From assembly GCF_001984715.1 (NCBI RefSeq), contig NZ_MSPR01000012.1, positions 1-64,000 of the forward strand: a stretch of 64,000 nt of DNA. Direction: 5' to 3'. Source of the stretch: Streptococcus azizii (lineage in GTDB: Bacteria; Bacillota; Bacilli; Lactobacillales; Streptococcaceae). The stretch's first letter is position 1; every line of letters begins with the position of its first letter. A model generated the notes under the pieces. The model worked only from the letters and a program-made list of their open reading frames with translations, ran no database searches and had not been told where the DNA came from. A program made the position numbers and the translations under genes. This document shows, piece after piece, positions 16,677 to 26,031 of this stretch.

Positions 16677-17873
16677 ATGGTAGATATAAGTCCTTTATTT
16701 AGCCCTTTTTGCTTAGGAAAGGGTATCGAGTTAGCAAATCGTTTTGTCCTATCTCCCATGGTGACCAATTCCTCTAGCAAGGAGGGATTTGTGAGTCAGG
16801 CAGATGTAGCCTACGCCAAGAGGAGGGCAGCTGCTGCTCCCCTGCAGATTACAGGGGCGGCCTATGTCAATCCATCAGGACAGCTCTTTGAATATGGCTT
16901 TAGCGTAGCAAAAGATGAGGATATCACAGGCCTCAGTCAATTAGCTCAGACTATGAAAGCAGAAGGGGCTACAGCTATCCTACAGCTGACCCATGCGGGA
17001 CACTTTTCTTCGCATACGTTAGTGCGAGAGGGCGTAGTCTATGGTCCAAGCCCCATGCGTTTGCAGTCTCCCTTTCCTCATGAAGTCAAGGAACTAACAC
17101 TTGAACAAATCAAGGGTCTGGTGGACGACTACCGTCAGGCAACGAGGCGAGCGATTGCAGCGGGCTTTGATGGTGTAGAGGTTTCCTCCGCCCAACGACT
17201 CCTCATCCAGACCTTTTTTTCCACCTTTTCCAATCAGCGAAGGGATCTGTATGGAGCTCAGAGTTTTGAAAGCAGGGCCAGGCTGACTCTTGAAATCTTA
17301 GAGGCCGTTTATGAAGTGATTGAAAAGGAGGCAAGGGTTCCGTTTTTGCTGGGATTTCGAGCAACACCCGAAGAAACTCGAGGTCATCAGATTGGCTATT
17401 CTATTGAGGAATTTCTTCAGTTAATGGAAGAAGCAATGGCAAGAGTGCCACTTGCCTATCTGGCTCTTGCTAGTTGGGGACGTGATGTCTTTCGCAATCA
17501 GGTTCGCTCTGCGGGAGCCTATCAAGGTCTCTTAGTCAATGATGTCGTGTATCAGCAGTTGAAGGGGCGTATCCCCATCATGGCAACTGGGGGAATCAAT
17601 AGTCCTGAAAAGGCGGTGGAGGCGCTCGCTCATGCAGACCTAGTAGGGGCTTCAACACCGTTCATTGTGGATCCTGAGTTTGTTCATAAGATAAGAGAGG
17701 GGCGTGCTGATGAGATTCACCTAAAGATCAAGGCAAGGGATTTACCCTCCTTGGCGATTCCAGAGGCTTCCTTTAAGGATATTGTGCCTTTAATGGATTA
17801 TGGTGAGTCCTTGCCTATGGATGCGCGCAATTTGCTTCGGGGGCTGGCTAGCAATTATAGGGAGGAGACATGA
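16677..17873 (+). CDS. NADH:flavin oxidoreductase, old yellow enzyme family
   Basis: 398 residues of the OYE TIM barrel: LANRFVLSPMVTNSSS near the start, AILQLTHAGHFS, a FDGVEVSSAQRLLIQTFFS segment where OYEs usually have the H-x-x-H/N flavin-substrate residues, FLLGFRATPEE, and late IMATGGINSPEKAVEAL with the FMN phosphate site. It lacks the C-terminal FeS/FAD modules of the long dienoyl-CoA reductases. It is a regular member of SirTM operons in streptococci; its substrate there is not known. Confidence 0.85.
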   Translation: MVDISPLFSPFCLGKGIELANRFVLSPMVTNSSSKEGFVSQADVAYAKRRAAAAPLQITGAAYVNPSGQLFEYGFSVAKDEDITGLSQLAQTMKAEGATAILQLTHAGHFSSHTLVREGVVYGPSPMRLQSPFPHEVKELTLEQIKGLVDDYRQATRRAIAAGFDGVEVSSAQRLLIQTFFSTFSNQRRDLYGAQSFESRARLTLEILEAVYEVIEKEARVPFLLGFRATPEETRGHQIGYSIEEFLQLMEEAMARVPLAYLALASWGRDVFRNQVRSAGAYQGLLVNDVVYQQLKGRIPIMATGGINSPEKAVEALAHADLVGASTPFIVDPEFVHKIREGRADEIHLKIKARDLPSLAIPEASFKDIVPLMDYGESLPMDARNLLRGLASNYREET

Positions 17874-18856
17874 TGAAGGTTGGTGTGTTAGACTATGGGG
17901 TTATCGATGAGGGGCAGACAGCCACAGCTGCTTTGGAGACCACTCTTGCTCTAGCCAAACGAGCAGATGAATTGGGCTTCCATCGCTTTTGGGTTGCAGA
18001 ACACCACAATCTTTCTGCCTTTGCCATCAGTGCTCCAGAAGTGATCATGGCTCATCTAGCCAGTCAGACCCGGCAGATTCGGATTGGCTCCGGTGGTATC
18101 ATGGGGCTACACTATAGCCCTTATAAGGTAGCAGAAATCGTTCGGACTTTAGGGACCTTGTATCCGGGACGCATCGATATTGGTTTGGGAAACTCATTAG
18201 GGACAAGTCTTGTTCACCAGCATCTAAAAAGCCCCTATACCAGTAGAGACTATGGTCTTTGGTTGGAAAGTCTGCTCGCTTATCTCCAAGATAAAGGGGA
18301 GGAGATAACCGCGACTCCTCAGCCGCCTCTTCCTCTTGACCTATTTGTACTAGGGACAGGTGGACGATCCGTCCATGAAGCAGCGCGCCTAGGATTGGGC
18401 TTTGTTTATGGTAGTTTTCCTTTTATCGCTCAAAATCCGCTAGAGACAGCAGCCCTACTTGGAAAAACCTATAAGAATCAATTCCTCCCTTTCGTTCAGC
18501 CAAAAGAGCAGCTGCTCTTGGCCCTCTTTGTTGTCCTTGCGGATACCATGGAGTTGGCAGAGGAGCTGGCTAAACCTCTGGATATTTGGATGCTAGGAAA
18601 AGAGGACTTTAACGAATTTTCTGCCTATCCTAGCATAGAAACAGCGCAAGAATATGTCCTGACTAGAGCTGAACAGGAGCAAATTGTGGCGAATCGCAGG
18701 CGGATACTGGTGGGGGATGTCACAGCGGTCGAGCAGTCGGTCAATGAGTTGGTGAGGGTTTCAGGAGCCGATGAAGTCATTTTCATCCCCTTGCTTCCTG
18801 ATAGGGTACATCGCATGAGGGCTTTGGAGCTCCTTGCAAGTATTCAGATACAATAA
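17870..18856 (+). CDS. Luciferase-like monooxygenase family (LLM) oxidoreductase
   Basis: 328 residues of the bacterial luciferase-like flavin monooxygenase fold: ALAKRADELGFHRFWVAEHHN at the start, RIGSGGIMGLHYSPYKVAE, GRIDIGLGNS, LDLFVLGTGGRSVHEAARLGLGF. It resembles single-component LLM proteins rather than true luciferases. It overlaps the OYE stop codon, so the two are coupled. Its place in the SirTM operon suggests a redox or flavin role linked to the lipoyl switch; this is inference. Confidence 0.85.
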   Translation: MMKVGVLDYGVIDEGQTATAALETTLALAKRADELGFHRFWVAEHHNLSAFAISAPEVIMAHLASQTRQIRIGSGGIMGLHYSPYKVAEIVRTLGTLYPGRIDIGLGNSLGTSLVHQHLKSPYTSRDYGLWLESLLAYLQDKGEEITATPQPPLPLDLFVLGTGGRSVHEAARLGLGFVYGSFPFIAQNPLETAALLGKTYKNQFLPFVQPKEQLLLALFVVLADTMELAEELAKPLDIWMLGKEDFNEFSAYPSIETAQEYVLTRAEQEQIVANRRRILVGDVTAVEQSVNELVRVSGADEVIFIPLLPDRVHRMRALELLASIQIQ

Positions 18857-18868
18857 GAAAGGTATTCT

Positions 18869-19204
18869 ATGACGAAAAAAATTGCAAATTATCTTTGGAT
18901 TGAACAACGGGACAAGGACTATATCATCAGTATGACACCAGAGCTACAAGATGATATTGGGACTGTGGGCTATGTGGAATTTTCAGAAGGAGACCACCTC
19001 GCAACAGGTGATGTTATCTTGAATTTGGAGGCTTCAAAAACAGTGATGGCGATTGTAAGCCCCTTAGCCGGTAAGGTTCTTGAACGCAATACAGCAGCCT
19101 TGGAAGAGCCTCGCTTATTAAATTCGGCCCAGCCAGAAGATCATTGGCTCGTCAAGTTAACAGAGGTTGACAGCGCAGCTTTTGCAGTTCTTGAAGATGC
19201 GTAA
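18869..19204 (+). CDS. gcvH: GcvH-like lipoyl carrier protein (GcvH-L)
   Basis: 111 residues with a single lipoyl domain. Lys57 in [20 protein letters not shown] is the expected lipoylation site. It differs from housekeeping GcvH and no glycine-cleavage genes are nearby. In streptococcal and staphylococcal SirTM operons this protein is lipoylated and then ADP-ribosylated by SirTM, and the macrodomain reverses the mark. It is flanked by exactly those partners. AGAAAGG precedes the ATG. Confidence 0.92.
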   Translation: MTKKIANYLWIEQRDKDYIISMTPELQDDIGTVGYVEFSEGDHLATGDVILNLEASKTVMAIVSPLAGKVLERNTAALEEPRLLNSAQPEDHWLVKLTEVDSAAFAVLEDA

Positions 19205-19982
19205 AGAACGGGAATGTCAGCTCCTCAGACAAATGATTCTCCTGCTAGGTGGCAAGGAAATCCTATCGGAAGAAAAGGAAGAGCTGGTCAGTATCTGGAG
19301 GGGCTTGGTCAATCAGCGACCAGCAGGCTGGATTTCACCAGCCTATCTGACCTGTGAACAGGAATTTCTCACAGCCTATCATGAAAACCATCGGCAGTCT
19401 TTAGAGAATTGTAAGCAGACCAGCCATCCCAATATCTTGCTTTATTATGGTGATATTTGCCACTTACAGGTGGATGCTATCGTCAATGCAGCCAATAGTG
19501 ACTTGTTGGGCTGTTTTATTCCCAATCACACGTGTATAGATAATGCCATTCATTTCTATGCGGGAATGGAGCTTCGTCAGGCCTGCACAAGACTGATGGA
19601 GGAACAGGGCCATCGAGAAGCAGTAGGTCAGGTCAAGGTGACGTCTGGCTATGCCTTACCTGCTCAGTTGATTTTTCATACGGTAGGGCCACAGATTTTG
19701 GAAGGGAAGGGATTGACCCCTATACGGGAACATCTCCTGCGCCAATGCTATCTCTCCTGCCTTCATCAAGCGAAGGAGGAGGGGATTAGAACCTTGGCTT
19801 TTTGTGCCATTTCAACGGGGGAATTTGGTTATCCGAAAAAAGAGGCGGCACAACTGGCGACTCAAACAGTGAAAGATTGGTTGCGTGAGACGGGCTATGA
19901 GCTTACGGTTATTTTTACCTTATATACAGCAGAAGATGCTCTTTATTATGAACAGGAACTAGGAGTGAGGGAGGAGAGATGA
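19197..19982 (+). CDS. Zinc-dependent macrodomain ADP-ribosylhydrolase
   Basis: 261 residues. A helical N-terminal extension (about 1-75) precedes the macrodomain (about 80-260). [15 protein letters not shown] is the ADP-ribose loop, and C106-x4-H111-x-C113 (GCFIPNHTC) is the zinc motif of the operon-linked macrodomain class. FHTVGP and [12 protein letters not shown] are further binding loops. Start ATG at 19197 overlaps the GcvH-L stop; a TTG further up is less likely. It is expected to remove ADP-ribose from GcvH-L. Confidence 0.92.
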   Translation: MRKERECQLLRQMILLLGGKEILSEEKEELVSIWRGLVNQRPAGWISPAYLTCEQEFLTAYHENHRQSLENCKQTSHPNILLYYGDICHLQVDAIVNAANSDLLGCFIPNHTCIDNAIHFYAGMELRQACTRLMEEQGHREAVGQVKVTSGYALPAQLIFHTVGPQILEGKGLTPIREHLLRQCYLSCLHQAKEEGIRTLAFCAISTGEFGYPKKEAAQLATQTVKDWLRETGYELTVIFTLYTAEDALYYEQELGVREER

Positions 19983-20878
19983 GTAAGTGGACATCGCTTG
20001 ATATTGCCCAGGATGAGCCAGCAACACTTGCAGCACTGATAAGAGAGGCTAGGGCTCTTGTTGTGGGCATTGGGGCAGGCATGTCAGCCGCAGATGGGTT
20101 TACCTATATAGGAGATCGTTTTGAAACAGCCTTTCCCGATTTCATTGAAAAATACGGCTTCTTAGATATGTTACAGGCCAGTCTTTTTCCGTTTGCAGGT
20201 TTGGAGGAGTATTGGGCCTTTCAAAGTCGTTTTATCGCCTTAAACTATCTAGATCAACCGGTTGGTCAAGCCTATCTGGATTTAAAGGAAATGCTTGAAA
20301 CCAAGCCCTACCATATTATCACAACCAATGCAGACAATGCCTTTCAAGTAGCAGATTATGATCACAACAAGGTCTTTCACATTCAAGGAGAGTACGGTTT
20401 GTGGCAGTGCAGTCAGTTTTGTCACCAACAGACCTATCGGGATGATCTTCTGATTCGCCGCATGGTTGCAGAACAAAAGGATATGAAGATACCACGGGAT
20501 TTGATTCCCTACTGTCCTAAGTGTGGGGCTCCCTTTGAAATCAATAAGCGGAACGCTGAAAAGGGGATGGTAGAAGATGCTGATTTTCTTGCTCAAAAAG
20601 ATCGCTATGAGCGTTTCCTAGCAGAGTATGAAGGACAGAAGATCCTTTATTTAGAAATCGGGGTGGGCTATACGACGCCTCAGTTTATCAAGCATCCCTT
20701 TCAGGCTTACACAAGGGCGAACCCTAATGCTCTCTTTGTGACCATGAACCAAAAACAGTATCGAACTCCGCCTGCTATTCAAGGGCAAACAGTGCAACTA
20801 ACTAGTCATATCGCGGCATTGCTAGCCGCCACTAATAGATTTTATATGCGTAAAGGAGAACATGATGTATCTTATTGA
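19979..20878 (+). CDS. SirTM-class sirtuin (protein ADP-ribosyltransferase)
   Basis: 299 residues with the sirtuin Rossmann fold: [11 protein letters not shown] (31-40) for NAD and TTNAD (115-119). The usual catalytic His of deacylase sirtuins is replaced: Q136 in IQGEYG, with N117, matches the two residues described for SirTM enzymes that transfer ADP-ribose instead of deacylating. Four cysteines (C144, C148, C179, C182) form the zinc site. The ATG overlaps the macrodomain stop. Its substrate is expected to be lipoylated GcvH-L. Confidence 0.92.
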   Translation: MSKWTSLDIAQDEPATLAALIREARALVVGIGAGMSAADGFTYIGDRFETAFPDFIEKYGFLDMLQASLFPFAGLEEYWAFQSRFIALNYLDQPVGQAYLDLKEMLETKPYHIITTNADNAFQVADYDHNKVFHIQGEYGLWQCSQFCHQQTYRDDLLIRRMVAEQKDMKIPRDLIPYCPKCGAPFEINKRNAEKGMVEDADFLAQKDRYERFLAEYEGQKILYLEIGVGYTTPQFIKHPFQAYTRANPNALFVTMNQKQYRTPPAIQGQTVQLTSHIAALLAATNRFYMRKGEHDVSY

Positions 20879-21884
20879 ACCTATCCGAGACGGTCAGTAT
20901 ATCACAGATGGTGCAGTGGCTTTGGCCATGCAGGTCTATGTCCAACAAGAGGTATTTTTGGATGACGATATTTTGTTTCCTTATTATTGTGAGCCAAAAG
21001 TAGAGATTGGCAAGTTTCAGAATGCCATTGTAGAAGTCAATGAGGATTACCTCAAAGAAAAGAATATCTTGCTGGTCCGTCGTGATACGGGTGGCGGAGC
21101 GGTCTATGTCGACTCTGGGGCTGTCAATGTCTGCTATTTGATTCAAGATAATGGTATTTTTGGTGATTTCAAGAGAGCCTATGCTCCTGCTATGCGCGCC
21201 CTTAAAGAATTAGGAGTGACGCAGGTTGAGCAGACAGGCCGTAATGATCTGGTGATTGAGGGCAAAAAAGTCTCTGGAGCTGCCATGACCATTTCAAACA
21301 ATCGGGTCTATGGAGGGTACTCCCTCTTGTTGGATGTGGATTATGAGGCGATGGAGCGCGTGCTTCATCCAAATCGAAAGAAAATCGAGTCAAAAGGCAT
21401 TAAGTCTGTCAGAAGCCGTGTCGGGAGCATCCGCCCCTACTTAGCTGAGGAGTACCAAGGCATCACGACCGATGAATTTAAAAATCTAATGACCTGCAAG
21501 CTGTTGGGGATCGACCATCTCGATCAGGCGAAACGGTATGAATTGACTGAAGGAGACTGGGAAGCCATCGACCAGTTGGTCGCAGACAAATACAAAAACT
21601 GGGACTGGAATTACGGCAATTCTCCACAATATAGTTACCACCGAGACGGTCGTTTTGCAGCAGGAACTATCGATATTCACTTGGATATTGATAAGGGACG
21701 AATTGCACATTGCCGGATCTATGGTGATTTCTTCGGAAAAGGAGATGTGGCAGAAGTGGAGCAGGCACTAGTGGGACAGCGGATGGAGCAGGAGGATATT
21801 CAGGCTATTTTGGAATCCATTGACCTAGCGCGCTACTTCGGGAAAGTCTCGGCAGGGGAATTAGTAGACTTAATCTTTAGTTGA
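20862..21884 (+). CDS. lplA: Lipoate-protein ligase (LplA2-like)
   Basis: 340 residues: a ligase catalytic domain with [39 protein letters not shown] (catalytic Lys in the GKKVSG stretch) and a C-terminal accessory domain ([18 protein letters not shown]). It attaches free lipoate through a lipoyl-AMP intermediate. As the last gene of the SirTM operon it corresponds to the dedicated ligase that lipoylates GcvH-L. TAAAGGAGAAC precedes the ATG inside the end of the sirtuin gene. Confidence 0.92.
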   Translation: MMYLIEPIRDGQYITDGAVALAMQVYVQQEVFLDDDILFPYYCEPKVEIGKFQNAIVEVNEDYLKEKNILLVRRDTGGGAVYVDSGAVNVCYLIQDNGIFGDFKRAYAPAMRALKELGVTQVEQTGRNDLVIEGKKVSGAAMTISNNRVYGGYSLLLDVDYEAMERVLHPNRKKIESKGIKSVRSRVGSIRPYLAEEYQGITTDEFKNLMTCKLLGIDHLDQAKRYELTEGDWEAIDQLVADKYKNWDWNYGNSPQYSYHRDGRFAAGTIDIHLDIDKGRIAHCRIYGDFFGKGDVAEVEQALVGQRMEQEDIQAILESIDLARYFGKVSAGELVDLIFS

Positions 21885-22150
21885 TGGGAGAGTCATAGCC
21901 CTCTTGGATGTAGGAGAGGTCCGTCTCCCTAGCAGGACAGACGCATGAAGAAAATTTCGCTTTCAGATAACGATTTTTCATAAAAAGTTATATTTTTATC
22001 ATGACATTTTGTTATCATGTAGGTGAAAACGAGGATAAATCAAAGCCATTATGTAATGTCCTGAAAATATTTTTGGAAAAATGCATTTGGCTAGAAAACA
22101 GTTACATGCATTTTCTTCATGCGTAGGGCGTGTTCACCTAGTATCAGTAG

Positions 22151-22179
22151 TTGCAATTTCCTGAGAAATCTGCTACAAT
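22151..22179 (+). promoter_or_regulatory. Promoter of the T-box leader transcript
   Basis: TTGCAA (22151-22156), a 17-base spacer and TACAAT (22174-22179) preceded by TGC: a strong promoter with an extended -10. Transcription would begin near 22186, about 110 bases before the T-box stem I. The gap from the lplA stop (21885) to this promoter shows only AT-rich sequence and short palindromes. Confidence 0.75.
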
Positions 22180-22221
22180 AAAGCCATCAGAGGTGTTTTG
22201 GGAATATAGTCATTTAGTTTA

Positions 22222-22288
22222 TCTTCTATTACTTCGTTAACTCGCTTTGCCGTACTCTAGTACAGCCTGCAGCTCGTTGCCTAGTACT
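22222..22288. repeat. BOX-like repeat in the T-box leader
   Basis: The block ACTTCGTTAACTCGCTTTGC...CGTACTCTAGTACAGCCTGC...AGCTCGTTGCCTAGTACT matches the central part of BOX-type repeats in streptococci and the repeats at 30810 and 48112 here. It lies between the promoter and stem I, so it lengthens the untranslated leader. Confidence 0.55.
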
Positions 22289-22293
22289 AAAAG

Positions 22294-22478
22294 CAAACTA
22301 AAAGACCATACAACTTTACAGAAAGCGGTGGTGCTGAGAAATCCGCAGGTTGGACAAAGCTGGTTGCTGAATGGATAGTTTGATAAGAACAAAGTTGCGG
22401 GTGCAAACCCGAATGTGGGTGGTACCGCGGAAGTCGTAAACTGAATTTCGTCCCTGTCGTATGGCAGGGACGTTTTTT
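22294..22478 (+). promoter_or_regulatory. T-box riboswitch leader with terminator
   Basis: The antiterminator signature TGGGTGGTACCGCGG lies at 22416-22430. The competing terminator is CGTCCCTG/CAGGGACG followed by six T (22449-22478). Stem I can be folded with CAAACTA (22294-22300)/TAGTTTG (22376-22382), CCAT/ATGG and CAAC/GTTG, with the distal element AGAAAGCGGTGG...GAAATCCGC. The specifier region reads GGTTGCTGAA (22362-22371); GTT (Val) or GCT (Ala) are possible. The TGGT bulge fits a tRNA ending ACCA, as tRNA-Val does. The distal gene of the co-directional run is valS, so valine is favoured. Confidence 0.85.
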
Positions 22479-22608
22479 GATAGGAAAAGACGATAATACT
22501 CGTCAAAAATAAAATTCGGACTCTGTTGTTTCACCGTGCATCTACAGTCTCATCGCTATCAGATGTTGATGTTTATAGAGTATGACAAATAGGTCTGGAG
22601 GGAGTCAG

Positions 22609-23841
22609 ATGGCAAAAAAGAAAAACCGTAAGAAAGAGTTGAGAAGACGGCAGAAATTAGATATTAAAATTATCTCTGAACAAGATGGAGAATTCTTTGA
22701 ACAGTTGTTAAGCCATCAACCTATTTTTGTAGAGCGTCGCCAGATTCAATATTTTGATGATGAAAAAGAAGCTCTTTTCGCCTATGTCGAATCTCAGGGA
22801 CGCAATGTGGGAGAGATTGATCCAGAGGATATTGAACGAGTTCGAGAGCTAATGGCCTTGGGGAAGGTGCCGTTTCCTAAGGAGACCCGACTTTTTCGTC
22901 AAGCGATGTACACACCAGATGATAGGAAGCGGGCCAACCTTTTGAAGCAGGTTCTAGACTTGAAGCCGGACCATTTCTTAGCACAATTTCATCTGCTGTT
23001 AACAGAAGAAGATCCGTTTGACTTGACCTACTTTGAAAAGATTTGGCAGTTTTATGGCAAGACGAAAAAAGGTTGGAAAGATAAAGATTATTTGGACTGG
23101 GAGTATTGGGAGTCACGGCCCTATCTAACGGCATTAAATTATATAGTAACTTATCTACATGGTCAAGGCTTCTTAGGTCTAGCTTGTGAGGTAGTGGATT
23201 TTGTTCTGTCTAAAAGACCTAAAAGGTTTGCTCCTGATTTTCTTCACCTAGCCATGTCTGTTTATAATGAATTAGGACGATGGGAGCGAGTTGAAGACCT
23301 TTATCATAGATATGCAAACGAACTGCCACAGTATAAAGATAGCTTACTGTTTCATTACCTCATTTCCAAACTCCTTCAAGGAGAGATTACTGAGGCGGAG
23401 AAAATTTTTGTAGCCTTGACTGAAGTGAATGAAGAAGCTACGGACTATTTTGTTACTGCTGATTGGTTGGAAGGCCTCTTAGACATTGAGGAATCTGAGA
23501 TATATGTTCCCTTTTCGACGCAATCGCTAGCAGCTACGGCCTGTCATTTACAGGACTTCTTTGAACGAAACCCGCTTGTGCCGGAGTTTTTGTACCGCTT
23601 TGCCAGAGAGTACGGTGGTAAGTCAGAGTATGGGGAGGTTCTCGACTTTTTTGCGACTTATCGCAGTCCTCTATTTGCCGGTCTACGATTTGATATCTTC
23701 CGAACCTTGTTCCATGAGAATTTGAGGGTGGTCGAAGATTTTCAAAATATTACTGAAAAAGATTTGCTAGCCATCAAGGGGATTGGAAAAAAGACTATTG
23801 ATAAGCTGAAAGAAAATGGTGTAATCTTTAAGGAGAGGTAA
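22609..23841 (+). CDS. TPR-like protein with basic N terminus and C-terminal helix-hairpin-helix
   Basis: 410 residues. It starts with a lysine/arginine-rich tail (AKKKNRKKELRRRQKLD). The body is helical, resembling tetratricopeptide repeats (PDDRKRANLLKQVLDLKPDHFLAQFHLLL). The last 35 residues form a helix-hairpin-helix, NITEKDLLAIKGIGKKTIDKLKENGV. Both ends match the 122-residue protein at 14928, so this is a longer relative. Start 22609 is chosen because GGAGGGAGTC lies directly upstream. It is the first gene after the T-box. No enzyme motif is visible; function unknown. Confidence 0.75.
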   Translation: MAKKKNRKKELRRRQKLDIKIISEQDGEFFEQLLSHQPIFVERRQIQYFDDEKEALFAYVESQGRNVGEIDPEDIERVRELMALGKVPFPKETRLFRQAMYTPDDRKRANLLKQVLDLKPDHFLAQFHLLLTEEDPFDLTYFEKIWQFYGKTKKGWKDKDYLDWEYWESRPYLTALNYIVTYLHGQGFLGLACEVVDFVLSKRPKRFAPDFLHLAMSVYNELGRWERVEDLYHRYANELPQYKDSLLFHYLISKLLQGEITEAEKIFVALTEVNEEATDYFVTADWLEGLLDIEESEIYVPFSTQSLAATACHLQDFFERNPLVPEFLYRFAREYGGKSEYGEVLDFFATYRSPLFAGLRFDIFRTLFHENLRVVEDFQNITEKDLLAIKGIGKKTIDKLKENGVIFKER

Positions 23842-23843
23842 CG

Positions 23844-24818
23844 ATGCTCCATCACATTGAACTCTACGTATCGGACTTAGACGAAAGTCGAATCTTTTAC
23901 CAGTTTCTCCTCTTTCGCTTGGGCTATGAGCCTGACCAAGAGTGGGAGCGAGGTTTTTCCATGAAAAAGGCAGAGCAGTATATCGTCTTTGTCCAAACGC
24001 CAACTGATTTTCTTGAAGTGGGCTACCATCGCTGCCGCACAGGTCTAAATCATTTAGCATTCCACGGCGGTACTCGTGACCAAGTTGATCAATGGCGACA
24101 GGATTTGCTGGCTAGAGGTGTCAAACTCCTCTACGATGACCACTATCCCTACGCGGGTGGAGAGAATCACTATGCCCTCTATTTGGAAGACCCTGATGGG
24201 ATTAAGTTGCGGAGGAAACCAATGATTCAGATACTAGGACCCTTTGAAAAAAATGACTTGCCTGATGTGGCAACGGATCGGCTCTATTTACGTCAGCGGA
24301 CGTTGGAGGATGCTGAGGCCATTTTTGCCTTTGCAAAACTTGCTGAAGTGACCTATCCTGCGGGTTTTCCACCCGTCAAAAGCTTAGCAGATGAAGTGCT
24401 GTATCTCAAGGAAACCTACCCAGCCAATCTTGAAAAAGAAGGGCTACCTTCTGGTTATGGGATTACGATTAAGGGGAGTAATCAGGTCATTGGCTCCTGT
24501 GACTTTAACCACCGCCATGCTGATGATGTACTGGAGATAGGCTATATTTTACATCCAGACTTTTGGGGGAACGGCTATATGCCAGAAGCAGTTGCAGCCT
24601 TGATTGAAGTAGGCTTTACCCTACTCCATCTTCATAAGGTGGAAATCCGTTGCTACAGCTCCAACCAACAAAGTAGGCGTGTCGCTGAAAAACTAGGCTT
24701 CACCTTGGAGGCCACCATCCGCGGTCGCAAGGATCTAGCAGGAAACCGTTGTGACGACCTAGCCTACGGCCTCTTGAGGACGGAGTGGGAGGAGGAGAGA
24801 ATTCATGAATCTGTTTAA
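23844..24818 (+). CDS. VOC (glyoxalase-like) and GNAT acetyltransferase fusion protein
   Basis: 324 residues in two domains. Residues 1-125 are a VOC/glyoxalase-bleomycin resistance fold (MLHHIELYVSDLDESRIFYQFLL... YALYLEDPDGIKLRR). Residues about 140-318 are a RimJ/RimL-type GNAT acetyltransferase (TDRLYLRQRTLEDAEAIFAFA... EIGYILHPDFWGNGYMPEAVAALIEVGF... RVAEKLGFTLEATIRGR). It follows the previous gene by two bases, so the two are coupled. Decayed copies of both halves lie at 26400-26740. The substrate is unknown. Confidence 0.85.
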   Translation: MLHHIELYVSDLDESRIFYQFLLFRLGYEPDQEWERGFSMKKAEQYIVFVQTPTDFLEVGYHRCRTGLNHLAFHGGTRDQVDQWRQDLLARGVKLLYDDHYPYAGGENHYALYLEDPDGIKLRRKPMIQILGPFEKNDLPDVATDRLYLRQRTLEDAEAIFAFAKLAEVTYPAGFPPVKSLADEVLYLKETYPANLEKEGLPSGYGITIKGSNQVIGSCDFNHRHADDVLEIGYILHPDFWGNGYMPEAVAALIEVGFTLLHLHKVEIRCYSSNQQSRRVAEKLGFTLEATIRGRKDLAGNRCDDLAYGLLRTEWEEERIHESV

Positions 24819-25713
24819 CATAAATCAAAATAAATTAATTAGTTTAGAAGAAAAACCTTTTAAATTAGAACGAGAATTTCAATGCCTTTTTGAAGAAAAT
24901 CTTACAGTGATTACAGGTCTAGAATTTGTCGGTAGTGAATTTTCTATTCAAAATCAACGAATAGATACCTTAGCATTTGATACAGAAAGTAAATCTTTCG
25001 TTATCATTGAATATAAGAAATCAACTAACTATAGTGTACTTGATCAAGGAGTTTCTTATCTAAATACTCTATTAAAATATAAAGCTGATTTTATTTTAGG
25101 GTATCAGGAAAAAACTGGTAAATTATTAAGGAAAAATGTTGTTGACTGGTCGCAGAGTAAGGTAGTTTTTGTCTCTCCAAATTTTACTTCATTTCAAAAA
25201 CAGGCTGTTGACTTTAAGGACTTAAATATTGAATTATGGGAAGTAAAACGATTTCAAAATGATTTATTGCTAATCAATGGTGTTAATAAATCAAAAAATG
25301 CTCCTAGTATTAAAACTTCTATATCTGAAGCTGATTCAGAGTTAGCATTGGTCACTAAAGAATTAAAAACGTATTCTGAAGAAGACTTATTAGTAAATAA
25401 ATCGGAGGGTATAGTTGAATTATATGAAACTTTTAAGGAAGCTATCTTTCAACTGATTCCTGATAGTGATTTAGTGGCAACGAAGTTATATATGGCTTTT
25501 AAACAAGGTAAACGGAATATTGTTGATATTGAGATACAAAATAAACAGTTAAAATTATTTATTAATGCGAAATTTGGAGAAATTGAAGATCCCAAAGAAC
25601 TTACCCGTAATGTTTCAACAATAGGGCATTATGGTAATGGTGAATACGAAATAAGGGTGGTTGATACCAAACATCTCGAATACATCATGAGTCTAATTAA
25701 ACAGATTATTTAA
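24805..25713 (+). CDS. PD-(D/E)XK nuclease-like N terminus with C-terminal DUF5655 domain
   Basis: 302 residues. The N-terminal half fits a restriction-endonuclease fold: D54 in RIDTLAF, E69-x-K71 in FVIIEYKK, and Q81-x3-Y85 (QGVSYL), the spacing seen in RecB-like nucleases. The C-terminal part (about 205-300; [18 protein letters not shown]... [14 protein letters not shown]) resembles DUF5655. It overlaps the VOC-GNAT gene by 14 bases with GAGGAGGAGAG upstream, yet its base composition is more AT-rich than its neighbour, which suggests later arrival. Targets and partners are unknown; a role in defence or DNA metabolism is inference. Confidence 0.7.
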   Translation: MNLFNINQNKLISLEEKPFKLEREFQCLFEENLTVITGLEFVGSEFSIQNQRIDTLAFDTESKSFVIIEYKKSTNYSVLDQGVSYLNTLLKYKADFILGYQEKTGKLLRKNVVDWSQSKVVFVSPNFTSFQKQAVDFKDLNIELWEVKRFQNDLLLINGVNKSKNAPSIKTSISEADSELALVTKELKTYSEEDLLVNKSEGIVELYETFKEAIFQLIPDSDLVATKLYMAFKQGKRNIVDIEIQNKQLKLFINAKFGEIEDPKELTRNVSTIGHYGNGEYEIRVVDTKHLEYIMSLIKQII

Positions 25714-25726
25714 AGAAAGGTACACT

Positions 25727-25819
25727 ATGTCAAAAGAATTATCACCAAAATACAATCCAGCTGAGGTTGAGGCTGGTCGCTATGCCAAATGGCTTGAGGC
25801 AGGTATTTTTAAACCTTGA
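25727..25819 (+). pseudogene. Truncated duplicate of the valS 5' end
   Basis: Thirty codons from an ATG behind AAAGAAAGG encode [16 protein letters not shown]... ending KP and a TGA stop. They match residues 1-29 of the intact ValS at 28088 almost exactly, and 50 contiguous bases differ at one or two positions. The match stops where ValS reads KPSGNP. This shows that the valS start was once here or has been duplicated. Confidence 0.85.
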
Positions 25820-26010
25820 ATGGTCTCAAACGCAAAGGTCTAAAGCAGAATATTGAAGTTTTTGAGCAGTAAATCGTAGAGATGATTAACACGTATCAAT
25901 ATGCATCTGATAATGTCCCGGAAGTTTTGGGCTATTATGTAAAATTAGACACGACGGCAGTCAGTGCTAAGGAAGTAGCAGAAATATTGTCACTCATATC
26001 GCTACGCTAG
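25820..26010 (+). other. Decayed coding remnant of unknown origin
   Basis: Reading through one stop gives peptide pieces (NGLKRKGLKQNIEVFEQ, then IVEMINTYQYASDNVPEVLG and YYVKLDTTAVSAKEVAEIL). They look like former coding sequence but match no family I recognise. The piece ends before the small VOC gene at 26032. Confidence 0.4.
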
Positions 26011-26031
26011 TTTAAAAAAGGAGAACGACTG

